Source: Chitinophaga rupis (GTDB lineage Bacteria > Bacteroidota > Bacteroidia > Chitinophagales > Chitinophagaceae). From it: 64,000 nucleotides of DNA. The position numbers and the translations under genes are program-made. Position 1 is the stretch's first letter; each line of letters opens with the position of its first letter. Positions 1 through 8,504 of the stretch are shown here, piece by piece. Under the pieces are notes generated by a model that saw only the letters and a list, made by a program, of their open reading frames with translations, did no database searches and was not told the DNA's origin. The stretch covers positions 221,653-285,652 of the forward strand of contig NZ_FOBB01000002.1 of assembly GCF_900109685.1 (NCBI RefSeq), read 5' to 3'.

Positions 1-1
1 G

Positions 2-382
2 ATTGTATCCGCTATACGCAACGGAAAATCATTGAACGTTGCCGTGTGGCTTAACAGCCAGCAGGAGATAACAACGCAAACAAACGAGGAATATACACCA
101 TTGCTGAACAAGCTGGGTATTGAGCTGGCGGATCTTTCAGAAACAGAAAGGGGCCGGCTGGATATTGATGGCGGGGTAAGGCTTATTAAGGTGCGGCGGG
201 GAACCGTATTTGAATCCAATTGTATTGAACCGGGGTTCATTATACTTAAGGTTAACAACCAGCCGGTGTATTCCAGGGGTGATCTGCTGCGCACTTTAAT
301 GAGCTGCAAAGGAAGAGTATTGCTCACGGGTATTTATGATGATCATCCTGATGCACCCTATATGGTGGAACTTACGCTATAA
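2..382 (+). CDS. HtrA-like protease, C-terminal PDZ part (5' end outside window)
   Basis: The reading frame is open to the left edge of the window, so the gene starts upstream; the TTG at 32 is not a real start. The visible 126 residues match the C-terminal PDZ region of the complete HtrA-like protease encoded at 8658-10163: both carry a G-L/V-R-V-x-x-hydrophobic block, the phrase IEPGFII followed by a V-N-N-x-P-V turn, and a K-G-R-V-L strand near the end. PDZ domains of HtrA proteases bind exposed hydrophobic C-termini of damaged envelope proteins. The protease domain cannot be seen, so catalytic competence is unknown. It lies just upstream of the Hsp20 promoter, in the same stress locus. 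Confidence 0.75.
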   Translation: MVSAIRNGKSLNVAVWLNSQQEITTQTNEEYTPLLNKLGIELADLSETERGRLDIDGGVRLIKVRRGTVFESNCIEPGFIILKVNNQPVYSRGDLLRTLMSCKGRVLLTGIYDDHPDAPYMVELTL

Positions 383-406
383 CCCGTAACCCACTATGCG
401 GGCGGG

Positions 407-472
407 TTGATGACGATCATTCGTTTACTTGAGCATAGTCATTTTCTACAGGTGAGTTTAACTATAGCTTAG
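407..472 (+). promoter_or_regulatory. Paired FNR-like operators plus -7 box for hsp20
   Basis: Two TGA-N6-TCA palindromes lie 22 bp apart, start to start: 407-420 (TTGATGACGATCAT) and 429-442 (TTGAGCATAGTCAT). A Bacteroidota-type -7 box (TATAGCTTAG, 463-472) begins 21 nt after the inner site. This puts the inner site near -41 relative to the expected transcription start, a class II activator position. The hsp20 start codon follows about 40 nt later. Similar pairs recur across the first 37 kb. Confidence 0.7.
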
Positions 473-512
473 CATTATAAATTTTTTAACCAATTAAAAA
501 CAGGAGGTAATT

Positions 513-962
513 ATGTCACAACAAACATTAACCAAACAGGCTTCCACCTTACCATCTTTATTCGATGATTTTTTTAAACCCTGGAGAGACTGGTCCCTGG
601 ACTTTAACGGCGGCCGTTCCTTTGCTGCTACTGTTCCTGCAGTGAACGTAAGCGAAGATAAGGACAACTACAAGGTTTCCATGGCAGCCCCGGGTTTGAA
701 AAAAAATGATTTTAAGATTGATGTGGAAGGCAATGTGCTTACCATTAGTGCGGAAACTGAGGAAAAGAAAGAAGAAAAGAACGGGCGGTTCAGCCGTCAG
801 GAATACAATTACAGCAGCTTCTCCCGCAGTTTTAACCTGCCGGAAACCATCCGCAAGGATAAAATAGAAGCACAATATGAAGATGGCGTTTTGAGCCTGA
901 AGCTACCTAAGAAAGAAGAAGCCCGGAACGATACTGCCAGTATGCACATTGATGTAAAATAA
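513..962 (+). CDS. Hsp20/alpha-crystallin small heat shock protein
   Basis: This 149-residue protein is a typical bacterial small heat shock protein, an ATP-independent holdase that binds unfolding proteins in the cytoplasm. A variable N-terminus with FDDFFKPW is followed by the alpha-crystallin domain (about residues 42-140). The signature A-P-G-L-K-K-x-D-F and the later G-V-L-S-L-x-L-P-K motif before the C-terminal tail are both visible. An excellent Shine-Dalgarno (AGGAGG) sits 7 nt before the ATG. Paired FNR-like operators lie upstream, so expression probably follows the locus-wide regulator. A long perfect hairpin follows the stop codon. Confidence 0.96.
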   Translation: MSQQTLTKQASTLPSLFDDFFKPWRDWSLDFNGGRSFAATVPAVNVSEDKDNYKVSMAAPGLKKNDFKIDVEGNVLTISAETEEKKEEKNGRFSRQEYNYSSFSRSFNLPETIRKDKIEAQYEDGVLSLKLPKKEEARNDTASMHIDVK

Positions 963-974
963 CACCAGCTTGCG

Positions 975-1020
975 CCGGGTTCAATTCCTGCCTGGTTACC
1001 CGGGCAGGAATTGAACCCGG
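975..1020 (+). terminator. Perfect 18-bp hairpin after hsp20
   Basis: The arms at 975-992 and 1003-1020 are exact reverse complements with a 10-nt loop. There is no T-run after it, so it is not a canonical intrinsic terminator. It could stabilise the hsp20 mRNA 3' end or attenuate read-through into the gene at 1102. Confidence 0.5.
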
Positions 1021-1101
1021 TCTCAGCATCTTCCGGTTGTGTCAGTGCCTGTAAATGTTTTTAGATCCTGTTTTTTATTGCACCTGATAAACCTGCAAGT
1101 C

Positions 1102-2295
1102 ATGAAAAAGTTAATATTCCTGCTGCTCTTATCACTGCCGGCGACCGGCTTTAGCCAGCGTGTATTATACGGTTCACATGTCTTAATTGACAAACCGGTG
1201 AATGAAGATGTTTATGTGGCCGGCGGTACGGTGACTATTAACGCGCCCGTACATGGCGATCTGGCAGTGGCCGGGGGCACCGTTATTATTAACGATACGG
1301 TGACCAATGACATCCTGGTGGCCGGCGGTAATGTAACCTTAAATAGTTTTAGTGGTGATGATGTACGCTGTGCAGGCGGTAATATAAATGTACAAAATAC
1401 AATAGCCGGCGACCTGGTGATCACCGGGGGTACAATACAAATAAGCAGGCCCGCTGTAGTGGAAGGCAACCTGCTTACCGGCGGCGGAGAGGTTATACTG
1501 GATGGTACTGTGAAAGGAATGGTTAGGGCGGGTAGCAGGTTGTTGAAAATAAACGGCCTCGTAGAAGGTCCGCTGGATGCACGCGCTGTAGAGCTGAATC
1601 TCAGCGGCACTGTAAAGGGTAATACAATTATATCCACGCAAAAGTTATATATAGGTCCACGTGCCGCATTGCTAAAGGGCGTACGGTACTGGAATGGCAA
1701 CGGAGCGGCAGATTTTGGCACTGCTGTTAAAAACGGGCGGCCTGTTTTTGATGCCTCGCTGAAAATGGACCAGCCCCGCTGGCATTATCTTGGTTTTGCA
1801 TCATTCCTGGTATTGATATGGTACCTGGCCACCGCATTGTTATTCATTATACTTATACAGTACTTCTTTGGTAGAACCATGCAAAAAGCCGGTGAGGCAA
1901 TTACCGGCAATGTATCCCGCTTTACCGGTACAGGGCTATTGTTTGTAATACTTACGCCGGTTGCTATCACAATTATTTTTCTTAGTCTAGTGGGTATTCC
2001 GCTTGCCCTGTTAATGCTCATTGCATATGTATCCCTGCTGTTGCTGGCATCTGTAATTGTATCTGTGGTGCTGGCAAATTGGGTAAATGCAGCTTATGGA
2101 AGAAAGCACAATTTCTGGAAGCTGGTTTCCAATGCGCTGGGCATTTTCATCGTCCTGAAGTTTATTTCCCTTGTGCCGGTACTTGGCTGGCTGATCAACC
2201 TGCTGGTGGTTAGCCTGATATTTGGCTCGCTGCTGCTGAATATACGCTGGCCGCACCGGGCCGCTCATACCCCCGGAGCTGCCGCCGTTGGCTAA
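1102..2295 (+). CDS. Exported bactofilin-like beta-helix membrane protein
   Basis: The ATG at 1102 is preferred over an in-frame upstream start at 1039 because it begins a clear signal peptide (MKKLIFLLLLSLPATGFSQ). Residues from about 25 to 190 form short repeats of about 17-20 residues of the type V-x-G-x-V-x-V-A-G-G-x-V-x-I, as in bactofilin and polymer-forming beta-helix domains. The C-terminal half (about 230-390) contains four or five hydrophobic helices, including long stretches rich in L, I and V. The protein is therefore probably anchored in the inner membrane with an exported beta-helix. Its function is unknown. It lies between hsp20 and a universal stress gene and probably belongs to that operon. 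Confidence 0.7.
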   Translation: MKKLIFLLLLSLPATGFSQRVLYGSHVLIDKPVNEDVYVAGGTVTINAPVHGDLAVAGGTVIINDTVTNDILVAGGNVTLNSFSGDDVRCAGGNINVQNTIAGDLVITGGTIQISRPAVVEGNLLTGGGEVILDGTVKGMVRAGSRLLKINGLVEGPLDARAVELNLSGTVKGNTIISTQKLYIGPRAALLKGVRYWNGNGAADFGTAVKNGRPVFDASLKMDQPRWHYLGFASFLVLIWYLATALLFIILIQYFFGRTMQKAGEAITGNVSRFTGTGLLFVILTPVAITIIFLSLVGIPLALLMLIAYVSLLLLASVIVSVVLANWVNAAYGRKHNFWKLVSNALGIFIVLKFISLVPVLGWLINLLVVSLIFGSLLLNIRWPHRAAHTPGAAAVG

Positions 2296-2358
2296 AGGTC
2301 ACCGGCTGCTGCTAAAAAAAATATCCGATAATATCTGACCTGAATAAAACAAATCATT

Positions 2359-3195
2359 ATGAAAAAGATCATTGCTGCTATTAATGCCCTTCATTTTACG
2401 GAGGAAGAGCTGCAAAGCTATGAATATATTGCAAAGGAGCTGAATGGCCGTGTTACGGTTGTATTCCTGGAGAACCTGACAGTGCAGGAGCTCCAGCTGG
2501 CGAATGCCTATACTGATATGTACACGATGGATTATGCCAGAATGGCCGCAGAAACCAGGGAGCAAATGGACATAATCCTGAAAGAGAACCTGCAGAAGTT
2601 TAACCGGATCTGCGCCGAAAATAACCTGGATTTCAAACTGCATGAGGCAAAAGGTTTACCTGTGGAAGAGGTAATAACAGAGAGCCGGTTTGCAGATCTG
2701 TTGCTGATCAACGCGAACACTTCCTTTTCTATGTTGCGTAACAGCAACCCGCCGGCCTTTGTAAAAGATGTGCTGGCACATGCGCAATGCCCGGTAATGG
2801 TGCTGCCTGAAATGTTGCATCCCATTAAAGAATTGGTTTTTTCTTATAATGGCTCTTTTTCTTCCATGTACGCCATCCGCCAGCTAACGCAGCTTTTTAG
2901 CGGCTTTTCCGATGCCAGGGTGAATGTAGTATATGTTGCAGAAGGCGATAATAAAGTGATGCCGCATGGAAAGCTGGTGCGGGATTACCTGGAAGAGCAT
3001 TACGAGGACGTGAAGTTCACAGTGCTGAATGGCGATCCCGGAGCTGAGTTCCTGGCGCTTCTGTTACACCGGAACGATTGCCTTGTAACGTACGGGGCTT
3101 ACGGAAGAAGCCGGCTTTCCCGGTTCTTTCATCACAGCGACGCGGAAACGGTTCTGCGGACCATCAACATTCCTGTGTTCATTACACATCCTTAA
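2359..3195 (+). CDS. Tandem-domain universal stress protein
   Basis: This 278-residue protein carries two UspA-like domains (about 1-155 and 156-278). Each starts with a hydrophobic beta-strand (MKKIIAAINAL; KELVFSYNGS) and ends with a P-V-hydrophobic strand (PVMVLPE; PVFITHP). The C-terminal nucleotide loop reads G-A-Y-G-R-S, keeping the G-2X-G part of the ATP motif, but the later G-S/T is H-S, so ATP binding is uncertain. It is a close paralogue of the gene at 10184. The protein is cytoplasmic and probably supports survival under energy or oxygen limitation. It follows the bactofilin-like gene by about 60 nt. Confidence 0.9.
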   Translation: MKKIIAAINALHFTEEELQSYEYIAKELNGRVTVVFLENLTVQELQLANAYTDMYTMDYARMAAETREQMDIILKENLQKFNRICAENNLDFKLHEAKGLPVEEVITESRFADLLLINANTSFSMLRNSNPPAFVKDVLAHAQCPVMVLPEMLHPIKELVFSYNGSFSSMYAIRQLTQLFSGFSDARVNVVYVAEGDNKVMPHGKLVRDYLEEHYEDVKFTVLNGDPGAEFLALLLHRNDCLVTYGAYGRSRLSRFFHHSDAETVLRTINIPVFITHP

Positions 3196-3213
3196 CCAAT
3201 AAAGATCCAGGTT

Positions 3214-3909
3214 ATGAACCATACTTTTTCATATCCGGAATTGCAGCAAAAGTTTTGTGAAGGATTTGAATTTTTCCCTTTCAGAAACCTGGAGCAATAC
3301 GGGAAATTTATATACAAACGCTACGCAAACGTACAAGACCTGCAGGGAGTGCTGGATTGTTACGATTTTGAAAATAACCTATATGGCCTGAGTGCGCGGG
3401 TGTTGTTGCTGATGATGCAGCAGAAAAACATACCCGCTGCAGCTGCGCTGCTTACACAGCTGAAGGAAGTTAGCGCCTTTTTCACCAGGCAATGCCATGG
3501 AATGCACCTGTTGTTCTACGCGGAGATGATAGATGCGCTGGAAACCTACAATGGTATCCTGTTCATTTACCAGCGCGATGTGCAGCAGAATATTGAAAAA
3601 CAGCTGTGTGATCCGGGCCGTTTCGAGCAGGAAACAGCGGTGGTGAGTATTGGTACCATAAAGCACATACAGGTGGTAATAACGGAATTTGCTGACAGCA
3701 CTGACATAATGAATGATTTTTTGAATGAGCGTATAGCCCCTGATATTGGAAATGCAGGTTTCGAATTGCCAAAGACGGAAGCAGCTATTATTACAGACCT
3801 TTCACGGAAACTATTGGAGTTTAAGGACCTGATGAGAAAAACCGGGTATATAATGAAGCAATGGGAAACCCGGCTTGCACAGTTGCAGTTACAGGAGGTT
3901 ATGAACTGA
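3214..3909 (+). CDS. Hypothetical helical protein
   Basis: I do not recognise this 231-residue protein. It begins 18 nt after the universal stress gene and is therefore probably co-transcribed. It has no signal peptide or membrane segment. The sequence is rich in predicted helices: a leucine- and alanine-rich stretch (about 60-90), a central segment mentioning H-x-Q-V-V-I-T, and a basic, glutamine-rich C-terminal helix. A cytoplasmic accessory protein of the stress operon is a reasonable guess, but nothing in the sequence fixes its activity. Confidence 0.55.
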   Translation: MNHTFSYPELQQKFCEGFEFFPFRNLEQYGKFIYKRYANVQDLQGVLDCYDFENNLYGLSARVLLLMMQQKNIPAAAALLTQLKEVSAFFTRQCHGMHLLFYAEMIDALETYNGILFIYQRDVQQNIEKQLCDPGRFEQETAVVSIGTIKHIQVVITEFADSTDIMNDFLNERIAPDIGNAGFELPKTEAAIITDLSRKLLEFKDLMRKTGYIMKQWETRLAQLQLQEVMN

Positions 3910-3916
3910 TCCCGGG

Positions 3917-3982
3917 CTGATGACAATCAGTAAAACTCTTGCCGGCAGTCATTTATCAGAAGTTGCCATTGAGGTATCTTGG
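3917..3982 (+). promoter_or_regulatory. Paired FNR-like operators upstream of the pseudo-hydrolase gene
   Basis: The distal site 3917-3930 (CTGATGACAATCAG) is a perfect palindrome of the form CTGAT-N4-ATCAG. The proximal site 3939-3952 (TTGCCGGCAGTCAT) keeps the right half GTCAT but has TGC for TGA on the left. Starts are 22 bp apart, as in the other pairs. A TAtcTTgG -7 box lies at 3975-3982. The ORF begins about 85 nt downstream. Confidence 0.6.
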
Positions 3983-4068
3983 GGGAGAAAATGGTTAAAA
4001 GGTTACCAGTTAATTGTTATAAATACCGCCACAATATTCTACCCTGATAATACTTAACTACTCTTTTT

Positions 4069-4767
4069 ATGAAATGCTTTTTTCATGATACAGTTAAAAT
4101 CCCGGTGGGCGAGGTTATGCTGGAGGGAGAGTTTACACTCCCCCAGGATGCCGGGTCCATCGTGGTTTTCAGCCATGCCAGCAGCCGTAGCCGTTTCAGC
4201 CGCCGCTACCAAAAGATAGCGCGCGAATTACAGCACCTGGGATATGGTACCTTGCTTTTAGACCTGCTAACGGAGCAGGAGGACGCGGCGTATTATTATA
4301 CACGTTGTGATATTGAGCTGCTAACCCGCCGGCTCACTGGTGTTACAGAATGGCTGGAAGGTTATGAACCGGCAGCCCATCTGGGCATTGGCTACCTGGC
4401 AGCAGGTACCGGCGCTGCTGCCGCATTAAGGGCCGCCTACTACCTCCCGCATGTGCTGGCAGTGGTTTGCCACGGCGGACGGCCGGACATGGCGGACGAT
4501 ATCCTGTCAAAAGTGGAAACGCCGGTATTATTAATAGCCGGGGATCTTGACCAGGATATGCTGGAACATAACCGCTTTGCAATGGAAAAGCTGCAGTGCC
4601 GGAAGAAATTAGTGGAGATAAAAGGTGCAGGGCAGCTTTTTGTGGAAAATGATGCCATTGCGCGTGTGACCGCTGAGGCAATCAGCTGGTTTAACCACTA
4701 CCTGCATGTTCCCAAACCTGTACCAAAATATGTACCCAGGCAGGTACCCAGGCTCCAGGTTTTATAA
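4069..4767 (+). CDS. Alpha/beta-hydrolase fold protein lacking catalytic Ser and His
   Basis: The 232-residue protein has the dienelactone-hydrolase-like fold, often found in stress loci alone or fused to phosphoribosyltransferases: VVFSHASSRSR (about 32-42), the nucleophile-elbow region, CHGGRPD (134-140), and LLIAGDLD (154-161). At the elbow, where relatives usually read G-A-S-T-G, this protein reads A-A-G-T-G with Gly at 113 in place of the nucleophile. Where relatives have A-T-H-L-F it reads A-G-Q-L-F, with Gln 189 for the catalytic His. Only the acidic residue (D161) remains. It is therefore probably a non-catalytic binding protein. The proline- and valine-rich tail (PKPVPKYVPRQVP) is unusual. 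Confidence 0.8.
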   Translation: MKCFFHDTVKIPVGEVMLEGEFTLPQDAGSIVVFSHASSRSRFSRRYQKIARELQHLGYGTLLLDLLTEQEDAAYYYTRCDIELLTRRLTGVTEWLEGYEPAAHLGIGYLAAGTGAAAALRAAYYLPHVLAVVCHGGRPDMADDILSKVETPVLLIAGDLDQDMLEHNRFAMEKLQCRKKLVEIKGAGQLFVENDAIARVTAEAISWFNHYLHVPKPVPKYVPRQVPRLQVL

Positions 4768-4799
4768 ACCTACTTGTTCATTCTTTAAACCCGTTTTTT

Positions 4800-5312
4800 A
4801 TGCGTGGTAATATACTGTCTCCCGAATATATGCTATCCAATTTAATAGCATTTTTATTGCTGATACTGGCGATAAAACGACCCCTGATCACCCGGGCAAT
4901 AATAAGCCTGATATTTTTAGGCGCCGGCTGCTATAATGGAATACTGGCCATTTATTATCCCGAACGCTACCTGATCTATGCTGACCTGACCGCATCCCCC
5001 ATGTATGAAACATTTATCAGGGGTGCATTCAGCCGTCATATAACCTCCTATATTATGTTCATTGCCGTTATGCAGCTCATAACCGGAACCTTAATAGGAT
5101 GGAAGCGCGGGTGGATGAAAGCTGCCCTGGGAGCGGCTGCGATCTTTCTTATTGGTATTGCGCCCTTAGGCGCCGGCTCAGCGTTCCCCTGCAGTATTTT
5201 GCTGGCCATCGCCTGCCTGATACTAATTTTTGATGCGGGAGAAGAGTCGTTACCGGACGCATTGCACAGGAAATATCTGAAAGGCGCCGGTTATCATGGA
5301 AAATACAAATAA
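4800..5312 (+). CDS. Small integral membrane protein, function unknown
   Basis: The 170-residue protein has four to five hydrophobic helices (about 12-25, 30-50, 78-98, 106-122 and 128-146), with a polar loop containing YYPERYLIYADL between helices two and three. The C-terminus (from about 147) is polar and probably cytoplasmic. It follows the pseudo-hydrolase gene by 32 nt in the same direction, so they probably form one unit ended by the hairpin at 5354. I do not recognise a family. Confidence 0.6.
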   Translation: MRGNILSPEYMLSNLIAFLLLILAIKRPLITRAIISLIFLGAGCYNGILAIYYPERYLIYADLTASPMYETFIRGAFSRHITSYIMFIAVMQLITGTLIGWKRGWMKAALGAAAIFLIGIAPLGAGSAFPCSILLAIACLILIFDAGEESLPDALHRKYLKGAGYHGKYK

Positions 5313-5353
5313 TACCTGTTGTTACTAAAACACCTGCTATACATTTACACGTT

Positions 5354-5386
5354 CAGGACCAGCGGCAACGCTGGTCCTGTGTTTTA
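5354..5386. terminator. Bidirectional intrinsic terminator
   Basis: An 11-bp perfect stem (5354-5364 with 5369-5379) closes a GCAA tetraloop and is followed on the + strand by TGTTTTAT. It sits between the convergent membrane protein gene (ends 5312) and the ABC ATPase gene (ends 5387). Confidence 0.75.
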
Positions 5387-6061
5387 TCACCCTGTTATTT
5401 TCCCGTCCACCATTTGAATGATCCGGTCTGACCTGCGCGCGAAATCTTCATCATGTGTAACGGTTATAATGGTATTACCCTGCTGCGCAATCTCATGAAA
5501 GATGTCAAATATAATAGCGGTATTGGCGGAGTCCAGGTTACCGGTAGGTTCGTCTGCCATTATAATATCCGGTTTATTTATCAATGCCCTGGCAATGGCA
5601 ATCCTTTGCTGCTGCCCGCCGGAAAGCTTGCCCGCCGGCTTGCCGGCAAGATCCTGCATTTGCATTTGTTGCAGCTTTTCCATGGCTTGCTGTTCAATAG
5701 CCGCGGTATCCAGCGCCCCCAGCTTGATGGCAGGCATCATTACATTTTGCAGTACGGTAAACTCCGGCAGCAGGTAATGGAACTGGAACACAAACCCAAT
5801 GTGCCGGTTCCGGAACCGTGCCAGCGCGCGCTCATTTAAACCGCTTACCACGGTGTTGTTTATGGTAATGGTGCCTTCGTAATCAGTATCCAGGGTAGAA
5901 AGCAGGTATAACAGCGTAGATTTTCCACATCCGGATTTCCCCATAATAGAAATAAACTCGCCTTTCTGCACGGTGAGCGATACATCATTCAGTACATGAA
6001 ATTCCTGCGGCTCGTGAAAGTACTTATTGAGCTTAACAGCTTCCAGAACGGGTGTTTGCAT
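5387..6061 (-). CDS. ABC transporter ATP-binding protein, LolD/MacB type
   Basis: The 224-residue ATPase has Walker A GKSGCGKST (41-49), the signature LSGGQQQRIAIARAL, Walker B IIMADEPTGNLDS and the switch His in VTHD. The Q-loop phrase FVFQFHYLLPEFTV is typical of the LolD/MacB/FtsE group, whose members drive mechanotransmission in the periplasm rather than classic import. It lies 10 nt after the permease gene (6072-7334) and completes a three-gene efflux or lipoprotein-handling cluster with the membrane fusion protein at 7341-8456. Confidence 0.93.
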   Translation of the reverse strand: MQTPVLEAVKLNKYFHEPQEFHVLNDVSLTVQKGEFISIMGKSGCGKSTLLYLLSTLDTDYEGTITINNTVVSGLNERALARFRNRHIGFVFQFHYLLPEFTVLQNVMMPAIKLGALDTAAIEQQAMEKLQQMQMQDLAGKPAGKLSGGQQQRIAIARALINKPDIIMADEPTGNLDSANTAIIFDIFHEIAQQGNTIITVTHDEDFARRSDRIIQMVDGKITG

Positions 6062-6071
6062 AATATAAGTG

Positions 6072-7334
6072 TTATCCCCGGAGAATGGCTACCGGGTCAA
6101 TTTTAGCTGCTTTAAGGGCCGGCAGCATACCGGCCAGGAAAGTAGTAAGAATGCCAAACAGCATCCCAAAGAAATAATATTGGCTTTCAAAAAGCACCGG
6201 GAAGAATTTTATGCTTACATAACCATCTTCCGGGAATGGTACCCTGGACATGCCAAACGATAACAGGAACCCCAGTAATAATCCCAGCAGGCCGCCGGCT
6301 ATGCCTATAATGAGCGACTGTGACAGGAATATCTGCATTATATCCGCCCCCGTAAAACCCTGCGCTTTTAAAATAGCAATGTCTTTCAGCTTATTGGTAA
6401 TAACCATGTTCATGATGTTATAAATACCAAAACCGGCTACTACCAGCAATGTAAAGCTCACTACATAGGTGAGCGTATCACGGATGGTATTGCCGGCCTT
6501 GATGGAGGCATTTACCACCTCCCAGTCATCTGCCGTATAACCGTATTTCCTTGCATAAACTGCAGCCAGCTTTTTTGCCTCGCGGGTATCTTTGAGTTTT
6601 ATACGGATGTCGGTAATATAATCGCGGTCTTTGCCCAATAGCTGCTGCATGCTGGCAAGATTGATATACGCCCTGAATTCATCCATGGTAGAAATGCCGA
6701 ACTTAAAAAGACCCACCACCCTGCAGCGCAGCTGGGTGCCGGATTGTGTAGTAAGCGTTACCAGGTCGCCGGGAGCGAGGTTCAGGTCTTTTGCAAGCTT
6801 GTAACCCATTATAATGCCGTTGTCCATGCGAAGCAGGTCATCCGTACGGCCGGCGATCATTTTTGCCGACAGGCCAAACATTTTATCCTCCGCCATAATA
6901 TCCACACCGTCCACGCTGGCCGCCCACTGCACGGGTCCGTAATTGAAAATAACCAGGGAAGAAAGCAGGGGAGATACTGCCAGGATCCTGTCCGACTTTC
7001 GCAGGTCATTCACAATTCCCGGCGCATTTTTAATATTCAGGTTTACCTGTTTCGGTTTGGGATGCCGTACAATTATCCATTTGCCTGCCGGGTCAGAAAA
7101 ATAGCGGCCGGCCAGCGAGGTGGAATAATCCGTGTTTAATTTGTTGTAGATCCGGATGTCTGCGGTGGTAGACATCATAAGGTCCTGCAGGAACTGGTTC
7201 ACGCCTTTCATAAAGCTGATCATGAGAATAAACATGGCAATGCCAAAGGTTACGCCCAGCATGGCCACCACCGTTTGCCGCTTACGGGCAAGCAGCTGTA
7301 CACGGGCAATATTAAGATTAAGACCTAACGACAT
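6072..7334 (-). CDS. ABC transporter permease, MacB/FtsX family
   Basis: The 420-residue permease has the four-helix MacB layout: an N-terminal helix (about 22-45, after a basic start), a large periplasmic MacB_PCD-type domain (about 46-280), and three C-terminal helices including the FtsX segment with KDIAILKAQGFTGADI. It ends in A-L-K-A-A-K-I-D-P-V-x-I-L-R-G, the typical tail of this family. Its partners are the ATPase just downstream and the HlyD-like lipoprotein just upstream. The substrate is unknown: an antibiotic, a peptide or a lipoprotein are possible. Confidence 0.92.
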   Translation of the reverse strand: MSLGLNLNIARVQLLARKRQTVVAMLGVTFGIAMFILMISFMKGVNQFLQDLMMSTTADIRIYNKLNTDYSTSLAGRYFSDPAGKWIIVRHPKPKQVNLNIKNAPGIVNDLRKSDRILAVSPLLSSLVIFNYGPVQWAASVDGVDIMAEDKMFGLSAKMIAGRTDDLLRMDNGIIMGYKLAKDLNLAPGDLVTLTTQSGTQLRCRVVGLFKFGISTMDEFRAYINLASMQQLLGKDRDYITDIRIKLKDTREAKKLAAVYARKYGYTADDWEVVNASIKAGNTIRDTLTYVVSFTLLVVAGFGIYNIMNMVITNKLKDIAILKAQGFTGADIMQIFLSQSLIIGIAGGLLGLLLGFLLSFGMSRVPFPEDGYVSIKFFPVLFESQYYFFGMLFGILTTFLAGMLPALKAAKIDPVAILRG

Positions 7335-7340
7335 AGCTAT

Positions 7341-8456
7341 TTATTTACCGGTCAGCAATACAGGTGTTCTTTCGTCAATACCGCCCAGTATTTCCACATA
7401 ATCCAGCGTAAGGATGCCGGTGCTTACCGCGGTCATTTTCTTTTTACGGTTTGTTCTTATATACACACTGTCTTTTGCCGCCAGCGCATCCCGCGGCAGC
7501 ACCAGCGCATTCTTTTTCCTTTGAATAATAATATTGGCTTCTACGGAGCTGTGTATGTAAGGGTCAGGAGGCGGTTGCACAAAGCGTGCATCCACGCGAA
7601 AGGTTTGGTCGGCCTCATTCATTACCGGGAATATTTGTGTAACTACTGCAGGGAATATGGTGCTGCCTGTTACATCAGCCTGTACCAGCACAGTTTGGCC
7701 GGTTCTGATGCGGTTAATGTCCTGCTGGTCTACCGCAAGCCGCAGCAGCTTTGGGCCCCGTGTGCCCATAAGCGCCACTATCTCGTTATTGCGTACTGCT
7801 TCGCCGGTTTCCTTAAAGGTCTGGTACACCACTCCGTTTGCCTGGCTGCTAATGAAATAATCCTGCAGGTCATGCCTGGCTGTAGAAAGGTTGCTTCCGG
7901 CGCTGCTGCGGGAAAGGCGTGCATCATTCAGCGCCGCCCGGTACTTCTGCTCCGCTATTTTTTGCTGTGCCATGGAAAGCTGGTAATTGCTGAAGGTGTT
8001 ATCGAGATTGCTTTTGGAGCCGATCTGTTTTTCCCATAGCCGCTTCCACCGGAAATAAGTGATGGAATCATTCTGCAGGCGGATGTTGGCGCTTTGCAGG
8101 GATAGCTGCAGATCGTTCAGTAAAGGGGACTGTGCGGAAAGGTTAGTAACGCTCACATTATAACCTTGTTGCGCTGCTTCCAGCCGCGCCTGTGCCGCAT
8201 CGTTGGAGATCACATACAACACCTGTCCCTTATGAACGGTGTCGCCATCCCGCACCAGCTTCTTTATAATCCTTCCGTTGCTGAGCGCAAACAGGCTGTA
8301 TTCGTTTTCCGCAACAATTTTCCCGGAGGCATACACGGCGTCAACCAGCTCGCGTTTTTGCGGGTACACCACCGGTGGCTGATCCTTACAGCTGCAGCAG
8401 CAAATGGTGGTTGCCAGTATGAACCGGATACGAAGGTTAAGATAGGTGCGTGTCAT
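7341..8456 (-). CDS. HlyD/MacA-family periplasmic adaptor lipoprotein
   Basis: The start at 8456 is chosen over 8540: the longer reading would begin inside the operators at 8505-8540 and has no signal peptide at its front. From 8456 the protein opens with a basic, hydrophobic stretch ending in a Cys cluster (CCCSC) near residues 18-22, like a lipoprotein signal. Then come a biotinyl-lipoyl-like half (VHKGQVLYVISND), a long alpha-hairpin (about 85-195), the second lipoyl half (SSQANGVVYQTFKETGEAV) and a beta-barrel region. It links the MacB-type permease to an outer-membrane channel, which is not encoded here. Paired operators lie immediately upstream. Confidence 0.88.
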   Translation of the reverse strand: MTRTYLNLRIRFILATTICCCSCKDQPPVVYPQKRELVDAVYASGKIVAENEYSLFALSNGRIIKKLVRDGDTVHKGQVLYVISNDAAQARLEAAQQGYNVSVTNLSAQSPLLNDLQLSLQSANIRLQNDSITYFRWKRLWEKQIGSKSNLDNTFSNYQLSMAQQKIAEQKYRAALNDARLSRSSAGSNLSTARHDLQDYFISSQANGVVYQTFKETGEAVRNNEIVALMGTRGPKLLRLAVDQQDINRIRTGQTVLVQADVTGSTIFPAVVTQIFPVMNEADQTFRVDARFVQPPPDPYIHSSVEANIIIQRKKNALVLPRDALAAKDSVYIRTNRKKKMTAVSTGILTLDYVEILGGIDERTPVLLTGK

Positions 8457-8504
8457 AATGGAGGAATAAGGCCATAAAATTCGCTTTGCAGGATGGTATG
8501 CCAA

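Noticed and set aside
1212..1721. Long minus-strand open frame opposite the bactofilin-like gene
   Set aside because: It is the reverse complement of the glycine- and valine-rich beta-helix repeats; its Pro-rich translation has no motif and there is no ribosome-binding site.
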